Source: Synechococcales cyanobacterium bin59.metabat.ball.084
Lineage (GTDB): Bacteria > Cyanobacteriota > Cyanobacteriia > Cyanobacteriales > Chamaesiphonaceae
Length of the DNA stretch: 49,321 nt
NCBI GenBank assembly: GCA_013297675.1
Contig: JAAFHZ010000015.1
Location: 1 to 49,321, forward strand
Direction: 5' to 3'
Below are positions 24,656-34,122 of the stretch, piece after piece (within the stretch, counting starts at the first letter, position 1; each line of letters starts with the position of its first letter). The position numbers and the translations under genes are program-made. The notes beneath the pieces are model-generated. The model was not told the DNA's origin, did no database searches, and saw only the letters and a list, made by a program, of their open reading frames with translations.

Positions 24656-24884
24656 GTGCCAAATCTTTCAGAATTCTCCTGATCCGCCTGAGACAACAGT
24701 GAAACAGATAGTAACCGAGGGGATTCGGCTTTGCCGACACTCCGTGATCGAAATCACTGGTAGCAGCAGATCAATACAGCTTGCTCAGTGATGCATCCAA
24801 CGGCCAAATCCTGGAATCGAAGTTTTATTAGATATACAGGAACTAACCCCTCCCCCGCTTAGTCTTCTACCCCCACTTCCCCCC

Positions 24885-25829
24885 ATGCGTACCTCCAACT
24901 TCTTCGCCGCCGCCTCCCTCACCATTATTGCTATCTTTTCCGGCGCTGCCGCTAACGCCGCTAGCTTCGCTGACCCCAACCTCGAAGCAGCAGTCCGAGA
25001 AGAAGTTGGCATTGCCCCAGATCAAGAATTAACCGATAGCGATTTACAAAAAGTGCGTAGTTTGTCAGCCGATGGCAGACAAATCCAATCTTTAGCAGGC
25101 ATTGAGCAACTCACTGAGTTACGCAATTTGCAACTAGATAACGGCGAAGGCAAAGACCGTCCCGATGCCAACGATATTAAAGATATTTCTCCTCTCGCCA
25201 AGCTGCGCAACCTACAAGAACTAAACCTCAGCGGCAACGATATTCAAGACCTTAGCCCGCTAGCTAAACTTAACAACCTCCAAAACCTCAACTTAGGCTC
25301 TAATCAAGTCCAAAACCTCAGCGCTATTCAAAATCTGCGCAAACTTTCTACGCTTAATCTTTATAGCAACAAAGTCAGCAACCTTCAGCCATTGGCTCGC
25401 CTGACTAACCTCAAAAGCCTCTACTTGGGCGGCAACAAAATTCAGTCTGTCAAATCTTTGGCCAGCCTGACCAATTTACAAGAACTCAGCTTAGGTTCTA
25501 ACCACATCAGCGATATTCGCCCCTTAAGCAATCTACGCAAACTAGATTCCTTGTACCTTGGTGACAACCGTGTCACCAATATCAAATCTCTCCGCAATCT
25601 CCAAAGCCTCACCAGCTTAGATTTGTCTGACAACGAAATCACTAATGTTTCTTCCTTAAAAACACTAATTAATCTCACGGAGTTAAACATAGTGGGTAAT
25701 TATATTACTGATACCAGCCCGATCGCCAGCCTCCCTAATCTCACCGATGCCACCACCGATGACGATGAATTAGTAGCTAGCAACAAAACCAACAACACCG
25801 TTCGCTACGTAAACACCAACCGCTACTAA
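24885..25829 (+). CDS. Secreted leucine-rich-repeat protein (internalin/SDS22-like)
   Basis: A 314-residue protein. A signal peptide (MRTSNFFAAASLTIIAIFSG, cleavage after AANA) leads to a short cap (FADPNLEAAVREEVGI) typical of internalin-like LRR proteins. About ten 22-residue repeats follow with the pattern LxxLxxLxLxxNxIxDIxPLxx, then a short Thr/Asn-rich tail. Such repeats form a curved protein-binding surface outside the membrane. No anchor motif is visible. The gene ends 4 bases inside the convergent pseudopilin-like gene. A terminator lies upstream, so it has its own promoter. Confidence 0.88.
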   Translation: MRTSNFFAAASLTIIAIFSGAAANAASFADPNLEAAVREEVGIAPDQELTDSDLQKVRSLSADGRQIQSLAGIEQLTELRNLQLDNGEGKDRPDANDIKDISPLAKLRNLQELNLSGNDIQDLSPLAKLNNLQNLNLGSNQVQNLSAIQNLRKLSTLNLYSNKVSNLQPLARLTNLKSLYLGGNKIQSVKSLASLTNLQELSLGSNHISDIRPLSNLRKLDSLYLGDNRVTNIKSLRNLQSLTSLDLSDNEITNVSSLKTLINLTELNIVGNYITDTSPIASLPNLTDATTDDDELVASNKTNNTVRYVNTNRY

Positions 25830-27094
25830 GGATTATTCACATCCCGGCGCTGCCAACTACTAGGGGGATTAATTCTCACTCCTAAGCGCTCTTCTGGTGG
25901 AATTTCTAGATCAGCCCAACTGCCCGCCTGTTCGATCGACAGGCGGCTTTGGTCATGATCACTATTCCAACTTTTTAACCACAAGATTCCTTTCAACCCC
26001 TGACCCATTCTGGCAGCCTTGTATCCCCGACCATCAGCCAAAGGGGCATGAATCATGGCTGTAATCGTCGCACTATCAAACAATGAAATTTCTTTGGTAT
26101 CAACACCACCATAGATCCTGAGCTGCTGCGGTTGCAAGGTTTTAGTGGCTGCATCGATCGCCAAAATCTGTCCCTTAATCGACAAATTCCCAGCTACATA
26201 CAAATTCACCGATTCCCCCGGCTGCAACTTTACCTGCAATTTCTCGCTAGCCGAAAGCTTAATCGAATCATTATTAATATCACTTTTCACGACATAGTGA
26301 TAAACCCCCTGAGCATCTGGCGCATCACCAGCTAGTGGCAGCACCTTACTTCGATCAATCGGCGGCAAATCTAGATTGTGATAGGGCACCGGACGAGCTT
26401 GAGGCCAAGGAAAGATCGTAGCTGAGATAGAACCCATTGGCTGACCGTTTGCTCCTAGGGCAATATTTTCTGGACGAGTACCCGGCACTCTACCAGTAGG
26501 ATCTGGGCAAGTGCGCACTCGCACATCACCAGTAATTTTTTGATCTCGATCGAGGTTCAAAGCCGTTGCCCACAGTGCGGGCAAAGTCGTAGGTGTCAAA
26601 GATACCGGTATTTCCACCGCCAAAAGACTACTGGCCTGACTAGGATTAGTAGTAGTTTGACCCTCCAGCCACAATTTACCAATACCAATTTGGTCATTAG
26701 CACCTGGTTGTGATTGATAGCGATAGTCCCGCAGCCGATATTGGCCGGTTGGTAAACTCAACCAATCTTGCTGGCTATAGGCTTGCGCCTCAGTTTGCGC
26801 TACACAATGACCAACGTTGTTAGCTAAGTTAGTCAAATCCACCTGCCAATTAGTCAGATCATGAGTGACTAATAGCCGCTGCCGATCGAGGAAAGACTGA
26901 AATCTAGTTACCCCCGCCTCCGTCACCGCCATCGATAACTCGCTTCTGGCGCGGGAGCTAGAAATAACCTGTTCATTACGCGCCCGTTCTAGCATGGCCG
27001 CAGTGATCATCATCAATATAAAGCCCATCCCCATCGCAACCGGCAAAGTAAAGCCCTGGTCGCCGGATCGGCGCTCGAAACGTTTGCTGTTCAT
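25826..27094 (-). CDS. PilX-like type IV pilus-associated protein
   Basis: A 422-residue protein with a prepilin-like start: a basic leader, GFTLPVAMGMGFILMMITAA as hydrophobic helix, and an R/E-rich helix after it. The glutamate at position 5 of a true prepilin is replaced by Pro (GFTLP), as in PilX-type minor proteins. The rest is a soluble beta-rich domain with a polymer-like VYHYVVKSDINND segment. It is the third gene of a set with two pseudopilin genes on the same strand, directly abutting the next (27095). A role in pilus or polysaccharide secretion is inferred. Confidence 0.7.
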   Translation of the reverse strand: MNSKRFERRSGDQGFTLPVAMGMGFILMMITAAMLERARNEQVISSSRARSELSMAVTEAGVTRFQSFLDRQRLLVTHDLTNWQVDLTNLANNVGHCVAQTEAQAYSQQDWLSLPTGQYRLRDYRYQSQPGANDQIGIGKLWLEGQTTTNPSQASSLLAVEIPVSLTPTTLPALWATALNLDRDQKITGDVRVRTCPDPTGRVPGTRPENIALGANGQPMGSISATIFPWPQARPVPYHNLDLPPIDRSKVLPLAGDAPDAQGVYHYVVKSDINNDSIKLSASEKLQVKLQPGESVNLYVAGNLSIKGQILAIDAATKTLQPQQLRIYGGVDTKEISLFDSATITAMIHAPLADGRGYKAARMGQGLKGILWLKSWNSDHDQSRLSIEQAGSWADLEIPPEERLGVRINPPSSWQRRDVNNP

Positions 27095-27577
27095 TTATTT
27101 TTTACTTTGACAAGATTGATCGAGCTTGGTGTAATGACCTTGATGGGTAATGCCAAGGGGCGCAGAAACTGTAATACAGCGACCGTCAACATTATTGCTG
27201 CTCAGTCGAATCGTGCGATTATCTACCGTATTGCCCTTCATTCCATACTCGATCGAGCTATCTAAACCCGGTGAAGTCATTGTGACTCCGTTGGGCAAGG
27301 TCACATTCCCTCCTCTCAAGCAGTGATTGCTATCCATAATGGCAGTAGGCTCTATCTGAATACGGCACACCATACTGCGTTCGATCGCCGTCTGTTGGGC
27401 TTCTTGCATTGCAATCAACACCATATCAGTTGCCCTCACCAGTCGCTGCCGCTGCTGCATCGCTAATACACTAGGGGTACTGATCGCTAGGGCAATCCCT
27501 AAGATCAGCAAAATCGTCATGTTTTCTAGCAGCGTAAAGCCCAAATCTTCATTACTACTCACAGGTGAAAGCCGCAT
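27095..27577 (-). CDS. GspH/FimT-type pseudopilin
   Basis: 160 residues. The prepilin N-terminus is GFTLLENMTILLILGIALAI, with the G/F cleavage site and conserved E5. Then comes the GspH/FimT pattern TPSVLAMQQRQRLVRATDMV and a C-terminal beta domain with three cysteines (CRIQ, NHCLRGG, GRCITV). It overlaps the upstream pseudopilin gene by 23 bases and abuts the PilX-like gene. In filamentous cyanobacteria similar triplets (hpsB/hpsC-like) act in hormogonium polysaccharide export; equivalence here is a guess. Confidence 0.82.
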   Translation of the reverse strand: MRLSPVSSNEDLGFTLLENMTILLILGIALAISTPSVLAMQQRQRLVRATDMVLIAMQEAQQTAIERSMVCRIQIEPTAIMDSNHCLRGGNVTLPNGVTMTSPGLDSSIEYGMKGNTVDNRTIRLSSNNVDGRCITVSAPLGITHQGHYTKLDQSCQSKK

Positions 27578-28043
27578 CGGGGATTACCTCTGTGTAAAAA
27601 TTTAGAATTGATGGTGAGCCATTCTGGGGCACCACAGCATAGCGAACACCCAAGATATTGAAAGGAGCCGAGGGTTCTACTGCTAGCTGTCGATCGAGCG
27701 TGAATTTTTGGCCAGTGCGACTTTGGCGGAGCGATGGCTCGGCGTTGCTAGCTAATTTATCAAGTAAAGCTTGGGCAAATCCTTGTTGTGATTGCTGAAC
27801 GTGACAGCGCAGCGGATCGAAGGGAATCTGAGAAACAGCAGTCTGAAGATGAAGGGTTTCTAGATCAGATTGAATCCAGTTGGCTGCTTCAGCACTTTGG
27901 ATAGCGCGGGATTGCAAAACGGCGGCTACACTCATGCCCTGCATTGCTACAGAGACAAAGGTGGCGGTGATGGCGATCGAAACCAATACCTCTACTAAGG
28001 TAAAACCAGCAACATTATTATTGCTTGGAGAAATATTTCGCAT
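27555..28043 (-). CDS. PilV-type prepilin-like protein
   Basis: 162 residues starting MRNISPSNNNVAGFTLVEVL. The type IV prepilin cleavage site is G/FTLVE with E5 intact, followed by the hydrophobic helix VSIAITATFVSVAMQGMSVA. The C-terminal domain has two cysteines (LRCHV and FTCE) that could form the usual loop. It is the first gene of the three-gene pseudopilin set. A basal minor-pilin role is the family expectation. Confidence 0.8.
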   Translation of the reverse strand: MRNISPSNNNVAGFTLVEVLVSIAITATFVSVAMQGMSVAAVLQSRAIQSAEAANWIQSDLETLHLQTAVSQIPFDPLRCHVQQSQQGFAQALLDKLASNAEPSLRQSRTGQKFTLDRQLAVEPSAPFNILGVRYAVVPQNGSPSILNFYTEVIPDAAFTCE

Positions 28044-28170
28044 GACAGGAAGTTTGGTGACTAATTAGCAGCACCTGTAAATCCCGGCAGGCAAGTCTAT
28101 GATTTTGATCGAAATTTCTGCCCCCAGTTAGCAAAACTAGCGGGGGAAGAAACCCATGGGTAAAATGGGG

Positions 28171-28407
28171 CTAAAACTTGTTGAGGTTTAAACCTGCTTC
28201 CTTAGCCATAGCCGCCAAGCCTTTGAGTTCCAAAGTTTTGAGCGCCTTAGTAGAAAGGTGCAGTTTTACCCAACGTTTGCCTTCGACCCACCAGATTCGC
28301 TTCCACTGCAAGTTGGCTTGTTGCAGCTTCTTAGTGCGACGGTGAGAGTGGGAAACCGACATACCATTGTTGGCTTTTTTCCCGGTTAGTTGACAGACTC
28401 TTGACAT
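28171..28407 (-). CDS. rpmB: 50S ribosomal protein L28
   Basis: 78 residues with the L28 signature [20 protein letters not shown], then [20 protein letters not shown] and the C-terminal [14 protein letters not shown]. Length is normal for cyanobacteria. It binds 23S rRNA in the large subunit. It stands alone between the pseudopilin set and mutM on the same strand. Confidence 0.97.
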   Translation of the reverse strand: MSRVCQLTGKKANNGMSVSHSHRRTKKLQQANLQWKRIWWVEGKRWVKLHLSTKALKTLELKGLAAMAKEAGLNLNKF

Positions 28408-28554
28408 GTGATCCTCGATTGTATCAATTGAGCGCAGTTTCTAATTGTACCCAATCAATGGTCGATGTGCTGCTACCAAAATTTTAAGCAGGGCGATCGA
28501 GGTTGGTAATCGGCTATTTCAGTGAACTGGTGATGAGTTTGCAGATTAACCGGG

Positions 28555-29403
28555 CTAAGATTGACAGGCTAAACAATAGTGCGTTCCCCGGCCTGCGGCC
28601 TTGATTTTAACAATCAATTCACCACAAACCCGGCAAGGTTGGCCTTGCCGACCGTAGACCCAGGCGCTCTGGCCATAATTACCATTGGTGCCTGCGACGC
28701 TTAAATAATTGCTGAAAGTTGTGCCCCCAGCATCGATCGAGTCTTGCAATACCTGAATAATTGTGCCGCGTAAAGTGGCGATCTGGTTCTTTGTTAGAGC
28801 AGTGGTGACAGCGGTGGGAAGAATCTTGCTCAGAAACAAAGATTCATCAGCATAAATGTTCCCCACACCAGCAACCAGGGTTTGATCTAAAATCGCCGCT
28901 TTGATTTGGCGACGAGAGCGCTGTAATCGATCGACCAAATAATCTGCGCTAAACTCTGGCGAGAATGGCTCCGGTCCTAGTTTGCCCAAGCCTCCCATCA
29001 CCCGATTAGGATCTTCGTTAACCGTAATCCACCACATTTTGCCAAAAGTCCGCTGGTCTACAAAGCGCAACTCTTGGTCATTGGGCATCAATAGCCGCAC
29101 TCTAGTATGCTTAGTCTGCTCGGTAGGGGTGGTCAACCACAAAAGCTGCCCAGTCATCCGCAAATGGACTCCTAGCCATCCTTTGGTCTGGCCTTTTTGG
29201 TCAGCGCAGACTCCCAATAAATACTTGCCGCGTCGCTGCCACTCGGTCAACACCAAACCTGTTAAACTCTGGGCAAAATCTACCGCAGAGTCAGGATGAT
29301 CGATCGTGCGGGGCAATAATACCTGGACTTCTTCGATCGGAATATTGCAGGTAAACTGCTGAAGGCCACGGCGGACAGTTTCGACTTCGGGGAGTTCGGG
29401 CAT
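28555..29403 (-). CDS. mutM: Formamidopyrimidine-DNA glycosylase
   Basis: 282 residues. The catalytic N-terminus is MPELPEVETVRRGL, with Pro at position 2 and Glu at 3. Lys of the GKYL motif is present (RRGKYLLG), as is the H2TH segment (AAILDQTLVAGVGNIYADES). The C-terminal zinc finger is CRVCGE...HYCLACQ. It excises oxidised purines such as 8-oxoguanine. Everything needed is present. It lies just downstream of psaE, separated from it by a terminator hairpin. Confidence 0.97.
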   Translation of the reverse strand: MPELPEVETVRRGLQQFTCNIPIEEVQVLLPRTIDHPDSAVDFAQSLTGLVLTEWQRRGKYLLGVCADQKGQTKGWLGVHLRMTGQLLWLTTPTEQTKHTRVRLLMPNDQELRFVDQRTFGKMWWITVNEDPNRVMGGLGKLGPEPFSPEFSADYLVDRLQRSRRQIKAAILDQTLVAGVGNIYADESLFLSKILPTAVTTALTKNQIATLRGTIIQVLQDSIDAGGTTFSNYLSVAGTNGNYGQSAWVYGRQGQPCRVCGELIVKIKAAGRGTHYCLACQS

Positions 29404-29422
29404 GGAAATATACCAACAACAA

Positions 29423-29450
29423 GGCCAAAGTCATTTTAGCGACTTTGGCC
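29423..29450 (-). terminator. Terminator hairpin between psaE and mutM
   Basis: GGCCAAAGTC (29423-29432) and GACTTTGGCC (29441-29450) form a perfect 10-bp stem with an 8-base loop. On the minus strand it is followed by TTGTTGTTGG. It begins 25 bases after the psaE stop and should end the psaE message. Confidence 0.7.
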
Positions 29451-29475
29451 TGTCAAGCAAGAATTGCAAAAATTT

Positions 29476-29772
29476 TTAGCCTTCAGCCTTGGGGGCATCT
29501 GCTGGAGCTGCTGCCGCTTTGGGAGCTGCCTTGGCCGCAGGAGCCGCTGCTGCTTTGGGTGGTGGACCGACTTCTTCAAGTTCGCTAACTGCGAAGTTAT
29601 TGGTGTTGACACCGCTAGCACTGCCGCTAAAACCGTTGTAATTTACTTTGTCAAAACGCACGATGACGTTGTATTTGATGCCGCTTTGGTCGATCGAAGC
29701 CACTGTGCCAGTGTCTCTGAACCAGTAAGACTCTTTACGCAAAACGCGCACTTTTGAACCACGCTGTATCAT
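29476..29772 (-). CDS. psaE: Photosystem I reaction centre subunit IV
   Basis: 98 residues. The SH3-like PsaE core (1-68) reads [20 protein letters not shown], then [17 protein letters not shown] and [12 protein letters not shown]. PsaE sits on the stromal face of PSI and helps ferredoxin docking. After the core is an extra tail of about 30 residues built of Ala, Pro and Lys ([20 protein letters not shown]), longer than the roughly 70-75 residues usual for free-living cyanobacteria. Its own terminator follows, and a tandem repeat array lies about 80 bases upstream. Confidence 0.96.
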   Translation of the reverse strand: MIQRGSKVRVLRKESYWFRDTGTVASIDQSGIKYNVIVRFDKVNYNGFSGSASGVNTNNFAVSELEEVGPPPKAAAAPAAKAAPKAAAAPADAPKAEG

Positions 29773-29851
29773 AACTTTTGTTTTTGATAGGGTTGATAAC
29801 GTTCACATTACTACTCCAACCGGCTCCATCGCATAGTTTTGTGTTTAAGTT

Positions 29852-29977
29852 TTATGAATCATGAGTTAAATTCTTAAGAGTCACAGGCGCAATGTTATGA
29901 ATCAGGTTAAATTTCGTGGGTCACAGGCGCAATGTTATGAATCATGAGTTAAATTCTTAAGAGTCACAGGCGCAATG
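29852..29977. repeat. Three tandem copies of a 40-43-bp repeat upstream of psaE
   Basis: Units 29852-29894 and 29935-29977 are identical (43 bases, beginning TTATGAATCATGAGTTAAAT). The middle unit, 29895-29934, keeps both ends but is 40 bases and differs inside. All share GTCACAGGCGCAATG. The array lies between the stop of the 29978-30247 gene and psaE, so it may affect the psaE promoter or the end of the upstream message. Confidence 0.85.
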
Positions 29978-30247
29978 TTACAAATCAAGCTCGATTTCCA
30001 CCTGATCCAACTGCGGGGATTTCTGGGTCGCGGCCTTGCCACTAGCAATAGCCACAATACTCAAACTAGTAAACACCGGCAAGGCGAGCTTTTCACCGTA
30101 ACTGTAACCCGAAACCAAGCAGGCAATCAGCGCCATCGTCGCAAACTGCTTTTTACCCTGGCTACGAGCGATCGAAAAGGGCACTAACCCCAAAGTACCG
30201 CCAAAAACAGTGCCAAAGCCGACAAGTTGTTCAATCGAATCCAGCAT
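29978..30247 (-). CDS. Small conserved membrane protein
   Basis: 89 residues from MLDSIEQLVGFGTVFGGTLG, with an AGGAG ribosome site that decides this start over one at 30298. There are two or three hydrophobic segments (FGTVFGGTLGLVPF, ATMALIACLVSGYS, VFTSLSIVAIASG) and an acidic tail. I know similar unnamed proteins from cyanobacteria but no function. It precedes psaE on the same strand, with the tandem repeats between. Confidence 0.6.
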   Translation of the reverse strand: MLDSIEQLVGFGTVFGGTLGLVPFSIARSQGKKQFATMALIACLVSGYSYGEKLALPVFTSLSIVAIASGKAATQKSPQLDQVEIELDL

Positions 30248-30354
30248 GACGAGGCTCCTAAAATATCTACTAAAGTATGATGGTGCTCTAGCTAACATAC
30301 CCTGAGCATCACCAATCTTGCCTGGGGGTTTCCCGTAAACTTAAAAAATTTGAC

Positions 30355-30939
30355 TTAGGCAACTTGCTGGGGTAAGAAAGACTCTACCAAATGATTGACC
30401 ATCCAGCTAAAGCTGCGATCTGTCGATTCGGTTGCGGTAAAAAAGCCTAAGATTTCGTTTAACAAAAAGCCATGGATTGAAGAATGCAGGAGCCGCGCAG
30501 CATGGAGCGTATCTTCTTGCCCCAAACCAAAGGGGGTCAAAATGGTAACATACACATCTAAGATGTGATGCAAAATCGGTGAAAACTCGATGTCTGACGG
30601 GGGAAAAGAATGCTGGATAGTAAATAGGTACAGTGCAGGATTCTCGATCGCAAATTCCCGACACCTCATAGCAGTTCGCTGAATCAGGTCTACTGGGTGA
30701 TCGTTGCTTTGAATATCTGGCAAGCACTGTTCGGCAATTCTGCGCCAGCCTTCGAGGCGAATCGATCGGCGGATATTTTCATCCCCAGCGAAGTGGTTAT
30801 ATAGAGAAGGTGGCTTGATCGCCAGAGCTTTGGCCAACTGATTGATGCTGAAATCCTCCACACCTTGAGTCTCCAGCAAAATAATTGCCACGTCCAAAAT
30901 GTCTTGTGGGGTGAGAGTTTTTCCTTTAGGTCTGGGCAT
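30355..30939 (-). CDS. TetR-family transcriptional regulator
   Basis: 194 residues. The TetR HTH (residues 10-55) reads ILDVAIILLETQGVEDFSIN, then QLAKALAIKPPSLYNHF. The C-terminal part resembles the TetR_C_33/WHG-type ligand domain with a cluster of aromatic residues. It probably represses a nearby or distant gene; no dyad is obvious in the 450 bases upstream. It is divergent from the small coiled-coil gene at 31391. Confidence 0.88.
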   Translation of the reverse strand: MPRPKGKTLTPQDILDVAIILLETQGVEDFSINQLAKALAIKPPSLYNHFAGDENIRRSIRLEGWRRIAEQCLPDIQSNDHPVDLIQRTAMRCREFAIENPALYLFTIQHSFPPSDIEFSPILHHILDVYVTILTPFGLGQEDTLHAARLLHSSIHGFLLNEILGFFTATESTDRSFSWMVNHLVESFLPQQVA

Positions 30940-31390
30940 GGCTAATGCAGAGTTAAGTCGTTAACGTGTAAGGGGGACTCACGAAACTTACTCCAAAAGA
31001 TAGCACAAAATCATCTATTCAAACAAAATACTTCGTCAATATCATAAGTCTCTGGTGGACAATTATTCCTTGAAATTAATAAGTTTAAGATTGTTAACCA
31101 TGTCGGGAAGCCCGATAGCCAACAGCTTTACCTAGTAACGAAAACAGGCCAGCAGTGTTTTCTGAATGTGGCAATTGTTTGCAGATACTTGGCTGAGAGT
31201 AAAGTTTACAGAGCATTACAGACTTTTACGTCTTGTAATAGGGTATTAAAGTACACCAAAATCCTACTTTCTGTTTTTTCGCCAATTCAGCCATCAACTA
31301 TTGCGCTTTGTGTTAAATAGATAGAGATTTTGCCGTGATTGTGATAGATTTCAATACTAATGCACACAATCTTTTTCACCCCTTATACTT
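30940..31390. other. Divergent intergenic region, no gene recognised
   Basis: AT-rich. ATTACAGACTTTTACGTCTTGTAAT (about 31214-31238) is an imperfect dyad that could be an operator. A short overlapping frame from 31335 has no ribosome site and is judged a shadow. Confidence 0.4.
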
Positions 31391-31783
31391 ATGCATCAGA
31401 TCTCTAGCAAGGTCGGCAGACCCAGTCGTCGGACTCCAAGAATTGATCGATTGGAAGCAGAGTATCAACAAAATCAAGAACGGATTCGTCAGCTCCACCG
31501 CCGTAACCGCGACCTGGCCGAACAAATGCGCGTTTTTCAGCAAGAAAATAACTCTTTGCCCGTCAAGTCGATCGCCCAGCGCAGCCCGATTAAAAGCCGC
31601 CGCCCCAAATCGTTGGCAAGATTGATAGTCGATCGAATTGAACACCTCAACAGAATTCGTATTGGTCGCTACCCTCTAACGTTTTGGCTCAAGGTAGCAG
31701 TCATGATGATTGTGGTGGCAGTGGTTTGCGGCACTCTAGGCTTTATGGCCACCAGGTTAATTGGCCTGTTAATTGGTGGTTAA
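31391..31783 (+). CDS. Small coiled-coil membrane protein
   Basis: 130 residues. Residues 15-55 form an Arg/Gln/Glu-rich coiled coil (RIDRLEAEYQQNQERIRQLH). A basic linker follows (SPIKSRRPKSLARLI), then a C-terminal membrane helix (WLKVAVMMIVVAVVCGTLGF). This layout is seen in an unnamed conserved cyanobacterial family. It lies 62 bases upstream of ispG on the same strand. Confidence 0.65.
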   Translation: MHQISSKVGRPSRRTPRIDRLEAEYQQNQERIRQLHRRNRDLAEQMRVFQQENNSLPVKSIAQRSPIKSRRPKSLARLIVDRIEHLNRIRIGRYPLTFWLKVAVMMIVVAVVCGTLGFMATRLIGLLIGG

Positions 31784-31845
31784 AACGATTGAATGCGGCC
31801 AATAATCTACGATAGAGTGGTAGCTGGAATCTTATCGCCGTCATC

Positions 31846-33060
31846 ATGCAGACTATTTCTAGACTGGCTCACAACCCTTTTTCTACCGATGGCACTATTC
31901 AGCGTCGTCAGACTCGCCCAGTAGCGGTGGGTAATGTAATAATTGGCGGTCATCATCCAGTGGTGGTGCAGTCGATGATTAATGAAGATACTCTGGATAT
32001 TGCTGGCTCGGTGGCTGGAATTCGTCGCTTACACGAAATTGGCTGCGAAATTGTGCGGGTCACAGTGCCCAGCATGGCACATGCTAAAGCCCTAGCCGAG
32101 ATCAAAGCCCAGTTGGCAGCAACCTATCAAGTAGTGCCATTGGTGGCTGATGTTCATCACAATGGTATGAAGATTGCCCTAGAAGTGGCTAAGCATGTAG
32201 ACAAGGTGCGCATCAACCCAGGGCTATATGTATTTGAAAAACCCCAAGACAACCGGACTGAATATACTCCGGCAGAATTTCAAGAAATTGAAGACAAAAT
32301 GCGGGAGGCGTTAGAACCGCTGATTATTAGCCTGCGTGATCAAAATAAGGCCATGCGGATTGGGGTCAACCATGGCTCTTTGGGTGAGCGGATGCTGTTC
32401 ACCTACGGTGACACGCCCTTAGGGATGGTGGAATCAGCTTTAGAATGCATTCGGATCTGTCGATCGATGGATTTCCACAATATTGTGATTTCGATGAAGG
32501 CATCACGGGTGCCAGTAATGCTCAGCGCCTACCGATTGCTGGTACAGCGCATGGATGCCGAAAATATGGATTATCCCATTCACCTGGGAGTAACCGAAGC
32601 TGGCGATGGGGAATATGGCCGGATTAAATCTACCGCCGGAATAGGCACCCTATTAGGCGAAGGTATTGGTGACACCATTCGGGTATCGTTAACCGAAGCA
32701 CCAGAAAAAGAAATTCCGGTGTGCTACGGCATTTTGCAGGCTCTCGGGCTGCGTAAAACCATGGTAGAGTACGTCGCCTGTCCTTCTTGTGGTCGCACAT
32801 TGTTCAACCTAGAAGACGTATTACACGAAGTTCGAGCAGCTACCAAGCATCTGGTTGGTCTAGATATCGCGGTGATGGGCTGTATCGTCAATGGCCCCGG
32901 TGAAATGGCCGATGCCGACTATGGCTATGTGGGTAAGCAACCAGGATATATCTCTCTATATCGCGGCAAAACTGAGATCAAAAAAGTACCAGAGGCCGAT
33001 GGCGTATCTGAATTGATTGCATTGATCAAAGAAGATGATCGCTGGGTAGAACCAGAATAA
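31846..33060 (+). CDS. ispG: 4-hydroxy-3-methylbut-2-enyl diphosphate synthase (ferredoxin)
   Basis: 404 residues. IspG converts MEcPP to HMBPP in the MEP isoprenoid pathway, which feeds carotenoids, phytol and plastoquinone. The TIM-barrel part shows [20 protein letters not shown] and [20 protein letters not shown]. The [4Fe-4S] ligands are C312 and C315 ([10 protein letters not shown]) and C346 ([10 protein letters not shown]). Length and motifs match the ferredoxin-dependent cyanobacterial form. No defect seen. Confidence 0.97.
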   Translation: MQTISRLAHNPFSTDGTIQRRQTRPVAVGNVIIGGHHPVVVQSMINEDTLDIAGSVAGIRRLHEIGCEIVRVTVPSMAHAKALAEIKAQLAATYQVVPLVADVHHNGMKIALEVAKHVDKVRINPGLYVFEKPQDNRTEYTPAEFQEIEDKMREALEPLIISLRDQNKAMRIGVNHGSLGERMLFTYGDTPLGMVESALECIRICRSMDFHNIVISMKASRVPVMLSAYRLLVQRMDAENMDYPIHLGVTEAGDGEYGRIKSTAGIGTLLGEGIGDTIRVSLTEAPEKEIPVCYGILQALGLRKTMVEYVACPSCGRTLFNLEDVLHEVRAATKHLVGLDIAVMGCIVNGPGEMADADYGYVGKQPGYISLYRGKTEIKKVPEADGVSELIALIKEDDRWVEPE

Positions 33061-33153
33061 TCATTAATGTTGGGGTGGGCAGCGGCTGAAATCATGCTGA
33101 GGTTTCCTCTGCACGTACTTCAGACCCACCACCCAAACTTTCCACCAATTTTT

Positions 33154-33414
33154 ATGAGCGCTGATCATATCCAAATCTCTATTAAACTTTTTGCCATCTA
33201 CCAAGAGGTTATTGGCAAACCCGAAATCACCCAAAAATTACCAGTAGGAACTTCTGCTGGCGATGTTTTGCAGATATTAATCGACCAATACCCCCAGTTA
33301 GATCAATGGCGATCGGTCACGCGCCTGGGAGTAAACCTAGATTTTGTAGAGGCCGATCGCCCATTACAAGATGGCGATGAATTAGTGTTAATTCCACCTG
33401 TCAGCGGTGGTTGA
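33154..33414 (+). CDS. MoaD/ThiS-family sulfur carrier
   Basis: 86 residues from MSADHIQISIKLFAIYQEVI. The ubiquitin-like fold ends with a Gly-Gly tail (ELVLIPPVSGG), the point of thiocarboxylate formation in MoaD. It most likely gives sulfur to molybdopterin. An upstream GTG/TTG would extend it by 29 residues without homology. It lies about 95 bases after ispG on the same strand. Confidence 0.85.
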   Translation: MSADHIQISIKLFAIYQEVIGKPEITQKLPVGTSAGDVLQILIDQYPQLDQWRSVTRLGVNLDFVEADRPLQDGDELVLIPPVSGG

Positions 33415-33564
33415 TGGTATTACTATTGTTGGGGCGAGCAAAAGCTGCGATGAAAAAACGGCATATTGACAGCTCACCCTGGTTTTCCTCAGTGTCTCAC
33501 AAGTAGAGTCAGAGTGTCATAGAATGTAATTTTCAATCCTTAATGTACTCTCCTCAGTGTAGTA

Positions 33565-34122
33565 ATGGCAACTACTTTACAACCCCAAATTTCTACCCTG
33601 GCAGAATTCTTAGCACTACCAGAAACAAAACCAGCTAGTGAATTTATTGGGGGATCGATCGAGCAAAAGCCCATGCCTCAAGGACAACATTCTCGCTTAC
33701 AGCTCAAATTGTGCAACCTCATCAATGACGTAGCTGAAGCCAAACAAATAGCAATGGCACTGCCCGAACTGCGCTGCACATTTGGCGATCGTTCCATTGT
33801 GCCTGATGTGGCTATTTTTCGGTGGCCACAGATCCCCTTTGAGCCAAACGGTGACATTGGCAACACCTTTACCACCAGACCTGACTGGATAATTGAGATA
33901 TTATCGCCAGACCAAAAAGACACTAAAGTAATTCGGAATATTCTGTACTGTCTAAGATATGGCACCAGCTTAGGATGGTTAGTGTCGCCAGCCGATCGAG
34001 CAATCTTAGTTTTCCCAGCGGATCAAAGTCCTTCCGAACTATCCGGCAACAATAAATTACCGGTATTATCAGGTTTAAATATGGATATCACTGTGAATGA
34101 TGTATTTACCTTATTGCGCTAG
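33565..34122 (+). CDS. Uma2-family PD-(D/E)XK nuclease-like protein
   Basis: 185 residues. Uma2 features are the N-terminal TLAEFLALPETKPASEFIGG, the SRLQLKLCNLI helix, and the catalytic block GDRSIVPDVAIFRW, DWIIEILSPDQKDTKVIRN with E and spaced acidic/lysine residues. The family is greatly expanded in cyanobacteria; function is unknown, though it carries restriction-endonuclease-like active residues. It has its own start region after about 150 bases of non-coding DNA. Confidence 0.88.
   Translation: MATTLQPQISTLAEFLALPETKPASEFIGGSIEQKPMPQGQHSRLQLKLCNLINDVAEAKQIAMALPELRCTFGDRSIVPDVAIFRWPQIPFEPNGDIGNTFTTRPDWIIEILSPDQKDTKVIRNILYCLRYGTSLGWLVSPADRAILVFPADQSPSELSGNNKLPVLSGLNMDITVNDVFTLLR

Noticed and set aside
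25826..27094. Calling the PilX-like gene hpsA
   Set aside because: Only the N-terminal pilin-like helix is shared; known HpsA proteins are much longer as I remember them.
31335..31625. 96-residue frame overlapping the coiled-coil gene
   Set aside because: Different frame from a better supported protein with coiled coil and membrane helix; no ribosome site.
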